From Thunnus maccoyii (taxonomy: Eukaryota; Chordata; Actinopteri; Scombriformes; Scombridae), in NCBI RefSeq assembly GCF_910596095.1, contig NC_056546.1, forward strand, positions 20,054,425 through 20,118,424: 64,000 nucleotides of DNA, read 5' to 3'. Positions 35,741 to 49,000 of the stretch are shown here, piece after piece. A program made the position numbers and the translations under genes. The first letter of the stretch is position 1. Each line of letters begins with the position of its first letter. A model generated the notes under the pieces. The model did not search any database. It saw nothing but the letters and a program-made list of their open reading frames with translations, and was not told the DNA's origin.

Positions 35741-38116
35741 TCACTGTGTCATACAGCCAGATTGCCTCTGTGACTCCGTTTCAATCCATTTCTTCTCCAC
35801 TTCCACCTAAAATAGACAGAATTACATTAGTTTTGCTAATAAATAAATCATGCTAAATCATAGCATCTACAGTAGGGGTCCTGCATGGATATTTCAAGGT
35901 ATAAAGATGCAAAGGAAATATCTTACCTGACAATGATACCGTGTCCAACTGGTCACATGTTTCTGTGGCTGGATGTCATTCTTAGTGCCCAGTGACTTGA
36001 CTCTGGTCTGTGACACAACTGCGCCCATTATTTCACATTCCATCGTGACAAAGGGGTACCAGTCATTCGGGATCTCCTGATCAGATCCCAGCTCTAGCTT
36101 GCAGGAAAATGAATGAGGATGATCAACAGCTGCAAAAGGGGAAAACAAAGGTTACTTGTAGTGTAGTTGGAGTGGCATACAACATATTGAACACATCCAC
36201 AAGACGCCAAGCTAATAATATGTAAGATAGTAGCGCTATGCTAGATTTTAATCTCTCAAAAATGTGTTACCTGTATTCTTTGCGGGCAGCCTGTCAATCC
36301 TCCAGACAACGGCTGAATATACATTCTCATACTTGACGGTGCCAATTGAAACCTGCATGACAGGCTGCGAGTCTGCAGCGCTGATGGAGCCCAAGCAGGC
36401 ATTTCTGTTCATGCGGGCCTTCAGTGACCTCTGTCGCAGTAAGGCCACCGTTTGTGTCACTTTGACCCAGTCGCCTGGTACCGGCACACGCACCACCACG
36501 TTCTCACAAAGCGGGTACGAGTCAGACACCCCCGTGGTGGAGAGGAAGGTTGCCGACATGTTAAGAAAGGCCTGGAGCTCCACGTAGGCACCTTGAACTG
36601 TGACCACGGCTTTGATCGAGAAGGGTATTTCTGTGCAACCCAAAAACATCGTCTTGTAGCGCATCAGCTCCACCCTACACGCATCAGGAGGGGAGAACTT
36701 AATCAGTCGAGACCTCTGAAACTCTGACTCATTCACACATTTGTGAAAGTGGCAGTCTGTGATCTCCATCCGCAGTTCACCGTCCTCCTCGGAGCCGTAG
36801 CTGGAGTTGAAGCGCAGCAGCCCGAGGTCGTTCAGGGCCAGAAAACAATCCCCTAGTCCGTTCAGAAATGCGAGACAGTGAATCTGTGTGAAGGCTGTCC
36901 GCTCCATGACTCCTCCAAACTTATCCAGTTGTATCCATATATGATCCGTGATCTGCAACGACAGCTCTTGCTCCTCGTAGTGCCGCCTCTGTTGGTGGGG
37001 CACGGACAGTTTGAAGATTTCCTCTTCCATGGAGACGACCAGATCCTCCATATCGTCGTGCACTGTGGAGCCAAACTTGAGCAGCTGCTCTGCCTCCGCC
37101 TCATGGTTGACCTCCAGCTTCGGGTGGTAGCGTTTCTTTTCTGTGTATGAGAAATGTTCCACCTTTACTGTGAGGACTTTGCGGGGCTCGCCATGGCTTT
37201 CCAGTTTGAGGTCTGAGAGCCTACATTGAGGGAGAAGTTGGAACTCTTTGAAAGGCTTCTCCAGCCCTTTCTCGTAGTACATCTGCAGCACGCCTCCCGC
37301 CAACAAGCGGAGATAGATGGGACCCCACTGTCTGGAGGACATGCGGTTCTTTTTTTCTGGAATCCTGAGCATTACGGACCAGCCGTCTCTCTTCTGGCTG
37401 CGAAACAACCCCCGAGGAACAAACTGAGATGAACCATCACTCAGAACCTCGTTTTTGCAACTTAGCCTCCTCTCCCTGTCTCTTTCAGTCCCTGCTTCCT
37501 GGTCCGTCTCTGTTCGTAGGCCTTCCAGTTTGTGGCAAACGTAGGAGAAGGAGTTCTGGAGGTGGTCGCGTGGAGGCTCGCTGCCATCTTTGGTCCGAAT
37601 AAAGAAACGTGGTAGGCTGTTGTCAGATTCTGAGTCTGAGGAGGAGCTGCCCACATCTGCGCTGTTTGTAGAGCCATCCCAGAAGGGATTAAAGTGTCCT
37701 GATCTCCCCTGGAAAGAAGGGAAAGGGCTTGGTCCATCTGAGGTTTGAGTCGGGGCCTCTGGCGCAGGGGAGGGAACAGAGGTGGTGGAGAAACTGTGGA
37801 AGAAGTTGTTCTTTTCCCTTGTGTTTGAGTGAAATGGGGATGAGCTGCTAGGAACCCCACTTACAGGAGTGCAAAAGGGCGTGTTACATGGTACACAGGA
37901 ACTGCCACTAAGACTTGAGTGGCTTTGAGGGGATTCCAGGGAACTGTTGAGGCTCCAGGAAGTGTCTCTGATCGGAGGAAGCACTAATTTCAGACCATTG
38001 GGACGTGGTACCGATGCTTTGATAAGCCCTGGTGACTGCAGGGGCTTCTGAGGTGACGAGAGCGGTGTGTTGTCATCTTCAAATGTGACCCAGTTTGAGT
38101 GATTTGTAGAACACAT
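35741..38116 (-). CDS. ston1: Stonin 1, endocytic adaptor-like protein
   Basis: A cytosolic clathrin-pathway adaptor related to stonin 2 and the AP-2 mu subunit. Coding exons: 36271-38116, 35927-36129, 35741-35806; 704 aa against 735 in human. The ATG at 38114-38116 is the first ATG of its exon and gives MCSTN, the start seen in other stonins. WVTF (residues 9-12) matches the WVxF motif that binds the AP-2 alpha ear. A Ser/Pro-rich region follows, with one NPF (143-145) that could bind EH domains. The stonin homology domain begins near residue 245 (GWSVMLRIPEKK), then the mu-homology domain (about 390-690). The C-terminus is GCMTQ. Upstream untranslated exons are at 38117-38189, 42931-42972 and about 43300. 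It is followed on the same strand by gtf2a1l, as in mammals where the two genes form read-through transcripts. Confidence 0.93.
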
Positions 38117-38157
38117 AGCTGACCAGTGAGCGGTTCGAAACAACAGTTCCTCCTTTG

Positions 38158-41100
38158 TTAACTGTCCCCCACTTCAGAGGCCTTCTCTTCTGTAAGAAAA
38201 CAAAAGTAGAAGAATTAGACAACACTGAAATAAAAGCCATTTCTTCAAAAGGTAAGTTTTTCAGATTTTCCAGAGGTAACAACATGATCTTGAACAGATC
38301 AGCTCTGATTTGCAAGAATAAGTCACTTTATCCTGTTGGTAGAAAAAACAGAGAGAGAACTCTTGGGGATATAAATATTGTAAAACATATTTCCTCAAAG
38401 TACTCCATTAAAGCTTAATGAGAGACTGACCTTGAAAACTTGGAACAAGTATATATTTCAACTCCACAGTTAACTAAGGCTTGTTTGATGTAAAGGCTGA
38501 AATAAGTGTTCTGCAGTTCACTGTCAGTGGAGCAGCAGGAGTTTTTCTCAGTGACACCACATATTAGAGGCTTATTGATTTCTTAGCTTTTCATACAAAC
38601 ATTTATTAACTGGACTGTCCTGTTGGACAATGTTTATAATGTATGTTCTTTAAGCTATAAAAATGTCAAATAAATCTCCTGGGAATCCTTTAATCGTCAC
38701 ATTCTTGTTTATCCTGATCTTGTCTTTGAACTTGCTGCAGTGATTTAACACAGATTGTAATTAACAACTTTACAAATGAGTCTGTCATATGTGAGAAGTC
38801 CAATAAATGCTAGCTGATATGATTTGTCTTTATTTAGATAATTTAGCAAACAATAAAGAAAATGATACAGTGCTGGAGCCTTTATGGTCCTTTGTTGTCA
38901 TTTCTAATGTAGGTTTGAAGTGGGGAGTATTAATATATTTATACATGGATGAGGCCAATATAACAGTACTGATTCTTCACTTATTGTAAATCTTAACAAT
39001 AGTGAGATTTTGCGCTACAAATTATGACAAACTGACTCAGAGGATTGTGATATATTGTGATACTGAGGTGATATGTTTTTAGCCATGCTAACATCATGGC
39101 TCTATGGATGTTGGGCTGTCTGTCAGTCTATCCACCACTCTGGTTCAGACTTATTTATCTCAACAATTATCAGATGGATTGTCAAATGGTGTGAAATTTT
39201 GTACAGATGCTCATGTCACTGCAAGGATGGATTGTAATGTTGGTAACCCCCTTAACTTTTCATTTAGCGCCATCATCAGGTCAATAATTCAACAAAAAGT
39301 TTATCCAATACTTCAGTTTATGACCTAACTCCAGCCAAACATATAACAATCCCAGCAGCCTCAGCTGTACTTTGTGTTCAGTGCTAAGCATGCTAACAGG
39401 TGAACATGGTAAACATACCTGTTAAACATCACCATGTTAGCGTTGTTATTGTGAGCATGTTAGCATTTAGCACTGCTGTGCTTAAGTAGAAGCTCCTTAC
39501 TGCTACTGGAACTATACTATAGTACTATACTATAGTATTTAAGAAAGATAAAGGAAGCATTTCGGAGAAAAGAACACTTAAATGTTATTAAAAGGAATAT
39601 AATTGCAAAAGTTTTGGAAATTCAAAGGTTTTGTACTGAAAATTAATGAGATAAAATGTTGCATTTTAGAGTAAATGTGCTTTGAGATGAAAATGAGCTA
39701 AATATTTTATAGCAAGCCTGCTCTAATGTTCGCCTGAGAAAGTTAACCATAATCCTGCCACATTAACCAGCATGAAGTCAGCTGTGAGAACCAGGTATAA
39801 TGTGGCAAAGCAGCTGGCACTGCGTGAAGTTTCAAAAGGAACAAAGCTGTTTAAATCTTAAACGCGCTTTGTGAAGATCAATGTTCCATCCACTCTGGTT
39901 GTGCAGATTTTGTTTTTGAAGAAAACAGAGAAATTAAATATTAAAGAAGTGTGGGAAAGCTGCTAAACTACAGTGTTATTCAGGCTAATGAGCCGATGGG
40001 CAGAGAGTAAACATGTTGTAATCTTTATACAATCTTGCAGTTAATTTTCCTGCTAGTCAATCACGATCTATCGTTTGATGTTCTGGCAGCTCTGCTCTCA
40101 ATAACATAGGCCACAGAAAGCCACTTTCAAAATATGTTGAACCCTCGACTCCCCATAAAAATCTTGAAAAAAAAACTGAAAGCAGAGAGCCTCAATTACA
40201 GCCTCTCTACTCCCTGCATGATCATAGCCATGACTTGCATGACGGAGACATCCAGTGGCAAGTTCCTCCCACTATAAATAAATAGGGAAGTGGGGGTTCT
40301 GATTTAGGGTGGTGGATTGACAAGTCTTCAGTCAAAAACTGGAGTAGATCTTTCTAATGAGAGGTTGTTTGCAACGGCATGCAGACATTTCCACGAGTTC
40401 CCTCCTTGCCTCTCCGTCTTACGGACTCCCTCAGTTTTTGGTTCAAAGAGACGGGCACAGAGAAGGATGAGTTCTCCACAGGGGGTTACTGACAGTCTTT
40501 CAGACTTATTCCCAGTCTGCCGTCTCTTCCTGGGCTCTCTCGCAGGCGGTACAGAAACGAGACACTGCTAAATCTACAGAGGACAAAAGAATACATTCCT
40601 CACATTCCTCTGGGACAAGCAGCTTTGCACACAGGAAATACCAGCACGCTGTATTCGTGTGAACTGACAGCAAATATTATCTTAATCTAATTTTGATCAC
40701 ATTTCAAATATGCACCAAATTAACAGGTCAGAAATTCTGGTTAGTCTGGTTAATATCGGTGTCAAACTTAACAAAACAGTGACAGAGGAAGTCTGAGAAG
40801 CAGAGAGGGTTAAAAAGGCTAATTACAGTAATTAGGTAGGTCATAAACATTTGAAACATGTCACTATTTTAACCTAATTTATGATCTCAATACTTGGGAG
40901 GTGAGAAAACGTCACAAGGTAATGCATCTATAATGTGATGCAAAAACAAGAACTATAATACTAAAGCACAAGTTTGCTCAAGTTTCTCTTACAAATGCTG
41001 TAAGTGCAGCGCTGCAATTAAGACAAAGAGCAGACTGCAGCATCTCAGGGTTTATCATCACTGACTATTACTATACTTATCATACATTATTGCAGTTGCT

Positions 41101-42961
41101 GAACAAGGGGGAAGGTAAAATAACAAGCTCATACGAGAGAACTTGATGACTGAAGTCACTTAATCATTATATTTGGCTCAAACTAGGGATAATATGTTGC
41201 CAAATGGTAGGATTTCGAAAGAGGCTAGTCAGCATTTTGATATGTGAGTCCTCATACCTACATGAGCTCCAAACAGACTGGATCATGTTTATTTAATGTG
41301 CCAAGTGGAACAAGTTAGAAAAATTATGAGAACTGAGTACAAACTCACACAAATTGTAATCCACAAAGAGGAACTTTGATCACATGCTGAAACTAAAAGA
41401 TATGAGAAAACACGTTACAACTTTGCACTACGCCTAATATGATCTATCTTTATTACACTGTTTGTAACAGTAATTTACTTTAATTGTTTTATTAGAGGCC
41501 TTTTATCTACCAACTGTACTTCCTGCATTGATAATGGAAGGGGGAAATCCTTAGATGACATGAACCTATTACAACAAGCTGCCTGAAAAATGATGACTGA
41601 GAGGAAACTAAAAAAAAAAGCAAAAAAAAGCTGAATATGTTTTTTTAAAACCATGAACTTTAACTTAGGAGACAGATGCTTCCTGATGACAGAAGATGGG
41701 TTCCTGATTGATTCTCTGGATATTTCCTGGACACTTGCACTGTGGAGTGCTATGTTTTTCTTGGAAAAACATATATAAATAACATAAGAGACTACCCCTA
41801 TTTAGTTTGACAGGAGTAGACTCCTGATGTGACCACAACGACTATGTAATCTGGTGCAGAGCTGAAATGTGATGACCCATTTCCAGCGGCAACGTGAGCT
41901 CTGTCAAACAGAGCACAAGAGAAAGTTTGGGTAATGCTGGGTTTTTCCCCCGTACACATTCAAAACACAGAATAAATAAAAATTACACGACATACAAAAA
42001 TATTCTGCTTAAACAATGTGTGTCTGACATGGTTTTTGCAGAAAAAAAGTATGATTTCCATGTTAAAATCCTTAACAAGACATCTCCTCCTTCACCCTCA
42101 TTAAAAATTCCATAAATATGCAAATATTTTTCATTTCACACGTTTAGCTGTTTGACACAAGATGTCTCCTACTTCACTGTAAAGTTCATTCTCAGTGTAT
42201 GTGCACTGGAAGCTTCAAGTTTCCACATCGCACTTGTGTAAGTTGAACATTGGACCAGGATTTGCTTCCAAACCAGTTGTGATGTCACAAATCCCGCTCG
42301 TAGGCTCACCCCCTGAAAGTGGATTTTCAATGTGCTCAGAGGAACTTTCCACTTTCAGCAGATGAATGTGAAAACAGCCTTCTAGTGTCAAACTCTGCAC
42401 ACACGTCACTCTGCACAGTGAAGCTCAAACATCAAACTGAAGTAACAAGAAGAAAAACACATTTTTGAGTGAAGGAGGACTTTAAACTCCAGATCAAACA
42501 TGCAATGCTGGAAAAACATCCAGTGAGAATGAATAGGAGACATTTGTGTCCACTATAGCAAACTTTTCCACTGTGACGCTGCTATCAGTTTGCTCAATTA
42601 TTAGTTAATTGTTAATCATTATGACTCACTTACAGATTGACTAATACATGGAAAACATATTATTATATGTATCCTTAACCTATTACAGACCCAGTATCTG
42701 CTTTAAAAATGGACCAAAATGTCAAAATTACACTCATTCAAAATACAGACATATTAACAGATTTATGTTGAAGAAGCTTGAAACATAAAAACGTCCATAT
42801 TTCAACTTAATGGCGTCAACATGAGCGGATTCATCTGATCCTGTTTAAAAGCTTCTTGAAACATTGTTACAACACATTCCTGCAGCGCGGGGTCAGTAAA
42901 CGCGCCAGACAAAAACACGAGTTAGCTTACCGGTAAACAACATAATCTTTTTTTCGCCCAT
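38158..42961 (-). CDS. Spliced upstream ORF in the ston1 5' leader (20 codons)
   Basis: A 42-bp exon (42931-42972) has a strong acceptor (a pyrimidine run ending ctccag) and donor (ACCG|GTAAGC). It holds an ATG at 42959-42961 in a strong context (GCTATGG). Joined to the acceptor at 38189, the frame reads MGEKKIMLFTEEKASEVGDS and stops at 38158-38160, 41 nt before the ston1 ATG. It is out of frame with ston1. A regulatory uORF is more likely than a functional peptide. That these exons belong to ston1 is inferred from strand, splice sites and position. Confidence 0.5.
38190..42930 (-). other. Ston1 leader intron
   Basis: About 4.7 kb without a recognisable exon on either strand. It carries a teleost repeat at 39140-39495 and otherwise AT-rich unique sequence. 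The ORFs within it are short and unremarkable. Confidence 0.55.
39140..39495. repeat. Dispersed repeat, long copy, in the ston1 leader intron
   Basis: The landmarks 'ctcaacaattatcagatgga', 'gccatcatcaggtcaa', 'cagcctcagctgtactttgt', 'tgctaacaggtgaacatggt' and 'gcatgttagcatttagcac' mark a family common in percomorph introns. A short copy lies at 16498-16610. No coding capacity is visible. Confidence 0.7.
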
Positions 42962-43299
42962 AGCAACTCGGACTGGAGAGAGAAAACAGTACAAGCATGC
43001 TGTCATCCACAACAGAGCCAGGCCCGTGTCCCGGGACACAGAGGCCCACCTCTGGGCTCAGTTCTGCGCCATTGTTTTGATGCGAAGTCCGGAGTAAAGT
43101 TGTCACTCTGCGTTACTTTTGTCTGACTCCACTTTGCACACGTTTCACATGCGCCATACACTCACAACAACATCACAGTCAGCATTTATTAAGGGAAGAG
43201 CGGACCAAAACTGTTTTAGGTCGTTTCTAACCTGAACTATCACAGCTCTCTTGACAAAAAAAAAAGACGTGAATGCAACCAAATGTTGTAAATACTCAC

Positions 43300-43500
43300 A
43301 ATTTCGCAGCGGTTTGCTCACCAACTCAGGTCATGACTTGTGTTTTGATGGACGCGTCTGAACGCTGATGTCGGCCGGTTTTCCTCAAAATGGCAGAGTG
43401 TAAATCCAGAGAGTTTTAACAGCGCGGCGGGCGCTTCCCCTCCCGAGTTCACTCAGACTGTCCTCCTCCAGCGGGACATTGCAGGAATGAACTGCGCTGC
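43300..43500 (-). promoter_or_regulatory. Probable ston1 promoter and first exon (CpG-rich)
   Basis: The GC content and CpG density rise sharply between about 43320 and 43500 (for example gcgcggcgggcgc). On the minus strand the exon ends at 43300 with a good donor, AATT|GTGAGT. No TATA box is apparent. The transcription start is not resolvable from sequence alone. Confidence 0.5.
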
Positions 43501-46022
43501 GCTGCATTCACGACCGTAGGAAATATCGCTACCACGGAGATGGGTGCACTTAAACGTCGCAAGTAGTAGCGTTAGATTACAGTGGATACACAACACACGC
43601 ACTCCACTAGTGTAAATTAAGATGATCAGCATAGTGGTTACATTCAGCCGACTGTAAGTAGACAATGGAAATATAATTCAATTAAAAAAACTCATGTTGT
43701 GTGAATGCTATTATGCTGAATTTAATCCATTTCAGGGTACGCAGGGAGCATTTCAGAGGGAAACTGAGCTAACACTGTACATTACATGTAACAACTTCGA
43801 ATTTTGCCTACTGTCAAAGAGTCACCATTTTACGATTTCAAGGATGGACTTGGATGAAAATGTGAACCACAGTCCGTACAAGAGATGTCACGTTTTAAAA
43901 AAAATAATAAGAATGTATTTTTAAGAATTTACTTCAAACTCTGTTGTCGTTTTGCAATACATAAGTATATGATAGACCATTTCAAGCAGGGTATTTTGGT
44001 CACCGTGCTGCTTGAATCTTAAAAAGAGACAAAAAACAACCAAAAATATGTTTTGTGACGTCAGTTTTGTCCATGTCACCAGCCGAAAGCTCTTGAATGC
44101 ACAGACGAAAAAACTTTCAAGTGATCTTTACTGTTTTTTTTACTCCTTCGACCTCTGAAGCAGTGTACCAAGGAGCACATAAAAGCAACATGAATTCAGC
44201 TAGAATGACATAACACGTTTTCCTTGCAAAACAAAGTGACGGCATCAAACAGTAATCCTCCAGTTCTCATATGTCCAGTTAAATGGTGCTGCCTCATTTC
44301 CCAGTGGTCAGGGTGTGTTACATGCTGAGTTTTTTTTTTTTTTTTTTTATTACAGGCAATTTAAAATTCCTACAACTCTCAGACATGCAGCACAAAAGTT
44401 TAGGTCAGACACATTGAAGGATCATTAATAACCAGGTGATTCCTGTTTCACTGTTGAGCAAGCTTTTTTTTTATTTTGTTTCACATATTAATATGTGCTT
44501 TTGAACAGGTTACACTGTGAGGATACAAGTATTCTTTTTGATCGGTTTTGGGGGGCGTTGGCAAATCTTTGCGATCAAAGGTTTGCTGGCAGGTGTAGAC
44601 TGGCGAACGAGAGGTTTGAATGGACTGCTAGAAACCACTGCTGGGCCTTTCTTTCATTCACCTCATCATGTCGGTACAAGCCAGAGAAGTTCTGTTGCAC
44701 TGTAAACTTTAACTGCACTCATGAAACAGGTTGTCTAAGCACCAGTTACAGTATAGGCCAACCCCTCGGACACTTCCCAGTAATCCTTATAGGAGACACC
44801 CAAAAAGTAGCTGCAGATTTAGTTTTCCAAAGTTTGTGGAAAATTTTTGTAACCTCAGAATAAATGCCTTTTTGTATATATATATATATATTTTTTTTAG
44901 AAATGATACAGTACAATTATATCTTAATTCCAAATGAGTGTATATTCACATTAACCCTTTTTATCCGTACAGAGTACAACATGAATTTAAAGAGTGCTGT
45001 GCTACACCAGGCTTCTGAGTGCACATCCACGTTTACTTTGGTGATAAAAATGACTATTGTTAAGAGTAACTTCACAGAGACAGACTGACACCGTTTTACA
45101 AGCTCCGACTTGTCCATCCTGCCCTTTCCTTCTAGGTAAACACAGTTAATCAGTGCTTCCAGGCAGACATCTTTTTTTTTTTCTTTTCTTTTATCCAGCT
45201 CCAAAGGACTGAAAATTTTCCATAATAAGGAATGAATTCAAGTGTTTTTGTTAGTTCTTCATTGGAGGTTTTAAAGCCCTTCTTCTCGTCACATATATGC
45301 ATGTGTTAGAAGGGATATTATGCTGTATGTAAACATACAGGCCCTTGGAACCACTTGCACAAATAATCTCAAATTTGATCTAAAAAAAAAATAAATCTAA
45401 GTGTATTAAAACAATACTCACATGTTGTAAAGCCTGGTGCCACAGTCACACAATGAGACAACACTCTGCACACATACAGCCACACCAACATTTACTCAAG
45501 TTAATCTCCTCCCACAGATAAGCAGTAAGAATGCAGTTTCAATTTCTCTCACATGTACATTAATCAGGAAAAGTACACACACCGATCAACAGGGTTTGGT
45601 CTTCAAGTCTTAACTTCAACTGTTTCAAGCTGTTTATCTTCCTCTGTCCCTTTTTGGGGAGGAAAAAAAAACGGTTTCTCTCCCATCCTGCTTTGGCCAA
45701 AAGGTCAAGCAGCAGCTTCCGGTACAGTTTGAGAATGCATGTTTAGCAAATCATGTTATGTTATGTTATAACTGGTGCTGTGACATGGAAAAGAGGAGAA
45801 AAAAAAGAAGCTTCTTCGGTCAGACACGTTCAAGCCCCCACACAGTTCATTTGTATTGCCACTGCCTGATAATGGAGAAATCTGAGGCTCATGTAGCCGT
45901 CCTGTGGTTGTGGTGATGGTGGTGGTGTTGGTACCAGGACGCTGCTGGGAGGCTCCACAGTCCACATCTTCCCTCAGGGTGCCCTTGTGATCCCAAATGG
46001 AGCCGGTGTTTGGAGAGCAGCT
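43501..46022 (-). other. Ppp1r21 3' UTR and spacer to ston1
   Basis: Minus-strand AATAAA signals occur at 44346-44351 and near 44470, which would give a 3' UTR of about 1.5-1.7 kb. The remaining 0.8 kb towards ston1 shows nothing recognisable. Homopolymer and AT runs are present at 44330-44348 and 44877-44898. Confidence 0.45.
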
Positions 46023-49000
46023 CTAGCGACCTTTGTTCTTTTTGGCGTTTCCCTAAAGAAAGAAAGAAAAAAAAAAGCTCAGCTCTGCAAAATAAAAAAG
46101 AATCAAGATGTATCTACGATTCCTTGTTGTGTTTAAGGTGAAGTAGCTCAGATTTGCATTCCGTTTCAAAATCTTGAAACATGCCGGGGCTGGTTTCTGG
46201 CCTTCACGAGAAAATTGCTACCTTTAGATGATAAACATGTTCTGTCCTGCGACTTCCCTACATGCACTCATCTGTGTGCATGCAGTAACAAGCAAACGTA
46301 AAAACCAGGCCTCTCCATTTCTGCAGCTTTAACTTAATGATTTTCTCAGATGGTTCCAGCAGGTGCTTTTCCCATCAGACCCGGCGGCAACCACACCGCC
46401 ACCAATGACCTCCCCAGTTCACCTCGTAACTGACAGAAACTTAACATCATCACGTTTCAGTCCAAAGCCTGAAATGATCCCTCACGCTGCCTGAGGCCAC
46501 TGGATTTTTATTACTTCTGTTTAGTGATATAGAGCTTTTGGAAACCAAAGTAAACAAAACAAACATTTTAAAAGGCTTAAGAAGAGTTTGAAACCAAAAA
46601 AGAAAAAGAGAGACTCCAGAAATCTATCTCCGTGCCTTACCTTGCTGCCCAGTTTAAGCGTGTCGATTTCCTCTCTCTGTTTGCTCAGTGTCTCATTCAT
46701 ACTACACAAGTGGTCGCTCATCATGCTGAGCTGGTCTTCGTAGCTCCTTTTAGTCGTAGCCAGCTCATCCTGTATGGCAGACAGCACAGTTACAATGAGA
46801 TGTGAGTGTCTTCTGCATCAGAAGAACCCGAACAGTCGTGGGAGGAAGCTGATGTCTATACTGAGACGGGAAGCTCTCGGATAACGAGGCTGCATTTTAC
46901 CTGCAAGCGTGTGATGTTCTGATTAGCCACTTTGACCTCCTCGCTCAGAGTCTCCCGTGATTTCTCTGCAATAGCTAATCTCTTGGCCAAAGCGCGACAC
47001 TAGAAAAGGGAAGAGCAAAGTTAAAATAAATAAATAAAAGAGTGTTGTCCCCGGATAGGTATACAGCATAAGTAAAAGGCTTTTCAGATCTTTTTCAAAA
47101 GCCGCAATAAAAGCAGACGTTTCTTTGAGAAATGAAAATATTTGAAGACGGCGTCAAAGATAAATGCACAGTTTGAAATAGTGACAGTTTAATACCTGAG
47201 ACACTGACTCAAAATCAGCTGCATTCCTGTTGCTATAATACACAGCGCAGATGACTGACATGTCAGTTAGTCACAATGCGACAGGATGTCACTTAAACAA
47301 GTATCTACATTCAGATCAAGCCTCACCATAATACTAAAAATAGTAGTTGTCAGTTTCTCAGGAAAAAAAAAAAGGCAACACTTAAATACGTAATACACAC
47401 AAAGAAACACGAAGGACAAAGAGGAAAGAACAAGGAAACAAGGTAACACACTGTTAACTTCTGGGTCTGTTTCTAATCTCCCTGTTCTCAAGCAAATTAC
47501 AGAAGCAGACAAAAATAGTTGGAATGATTATAGGAAGGAACACATGAAGGAACAGGGTGACTGACTGTTCTGCATCTGCACTAAATGTATCAGGGTGTTT
47601 AAACAGTACCCGGCCCTGTAAGAGTTTCCATACTCTTACCTTGATTACTTAAAAAAGCCGTGTGTGCTATGAAAAGGTCAGTTCTTGTGCTAAGAGGAGT
47701 CTTTTTTTGAGATAAACATTGGAGTTAGGGCGTCACCTCAGAGTGGAAGTGAACAGCTTTGCTGTCAGAAATCTGGAGCTGAGTGGTGAGCTCTCCGACT
47801 CTGGTCATGTAGTGAGTCTTTATGAGATGCTCCCTGGACTCCTCGTCTCCCACCTGCAAACACAGACACAACACTCAGCTAGATTAGATTTCTCTCTCTC
47901 TTTTTTTTTTTTTTTAACTTCATGAAAGTGCTGATTTCAAATGCTTTTAAAGAGCTCGTAATATAAATGTGTTCATTTGTTAGTGGATGACAACTCACAT
48001 GCTCAACTGTGGGTGTTGTACACAACATACCAACCTGATGACAAGATATAAAAGAGATATATCAGAGAGATTATAAAATCCACTTCAAGCACAGACAGGC
48101 CTCTAAAACGGCAATGACAAAGTAGCAGTGTAGGAGATAAGAACAATAAAAGCTAATACGCTGTGACTAGTGATACAACAGCCCTGGATTGTGGGTGCCC
48201 CGTGAACTCTGTACTGACTTGCATAAACAACCGTATTCTTCTGTTCTGCCACATCAGCACATTGGAAGTCTGAGTTTTATTAAGCAAAAACTTGCTTAGC
48301 GTGGGAGCTACAAGCAAGAGCGATAATACTCCCTTTGTTGAAGCAAGTCAGACATCCATGCCACGGGCAGAAAATTTCCTCTGCAAGCAAAAATGTGAAG
48401 TGCAACAGCCAGTAAGAGCGACTGTACCAGGCTGGTGCACAGCGTAGTCTCTTTTCCTGCAGCTTTCAGCTCAGTCTCCGCTTCCTCGTGGCTCTGTTCG
48501 AGTGTGCTGGCTGCAGCTGTTTGCAAGTTTGGACTTCCTCCTAGAGCCGCCGCGAGCTGCGTTTCCAGGTCCGCGATGCGCTGGTTCTCCTTCTCCAGCC
48601 GCACCTTCCCCAGCTGGGCCTCCAGGAGCCAGTGCTCCTTCTCCTGCTCCAGCCGAGCAATCTTCTCCTGGCTCTGCTGCACCTGTGGGAGGCCACCGGG
48701 GAGAGGAGAGGAGCGGACAGTGAGCTCGTGGGAAGAGGGCTAAGCAAAGGTTGGGAGAAGTGAGAGGGCAGCAGTATTTAGGGAGAAATGGGGAGACTAT
48801 ATAACAAAGCAGTTTGTAATAATAACAATCTATCTGTGGAGCAGATACACAAGATTACAAGATTAATCTGATTAAAGGAAAACCTAAAAAAAAGCTTATG
48901 GGGCCTGATTCTGCTATCCTGAGCTCTTTAGACAGTTCCTTCCAAAATCCGGAGGCTCAGATGGCAAAAGCCCAATATGATTTATTCTTCTGCTATGTCA

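Noticed and set aside
36264-37432. Several plus-strand frames of 68-107 codons
   Set aside because: All are antisense to the large ston1 coding exon.
38117-38143. Nine-residue N-terminal extension of stonin 1
   Set aside because: It would start at TTG rather than ATG; the ATG at 38114-38116 gives the conserved MCSTN start.
44495-44863. 122-codon plus-strand frame opposite the ppp1r21 3' UTR
   Set aside because: Not recognisable as any family; chance frame in a non-coding region.
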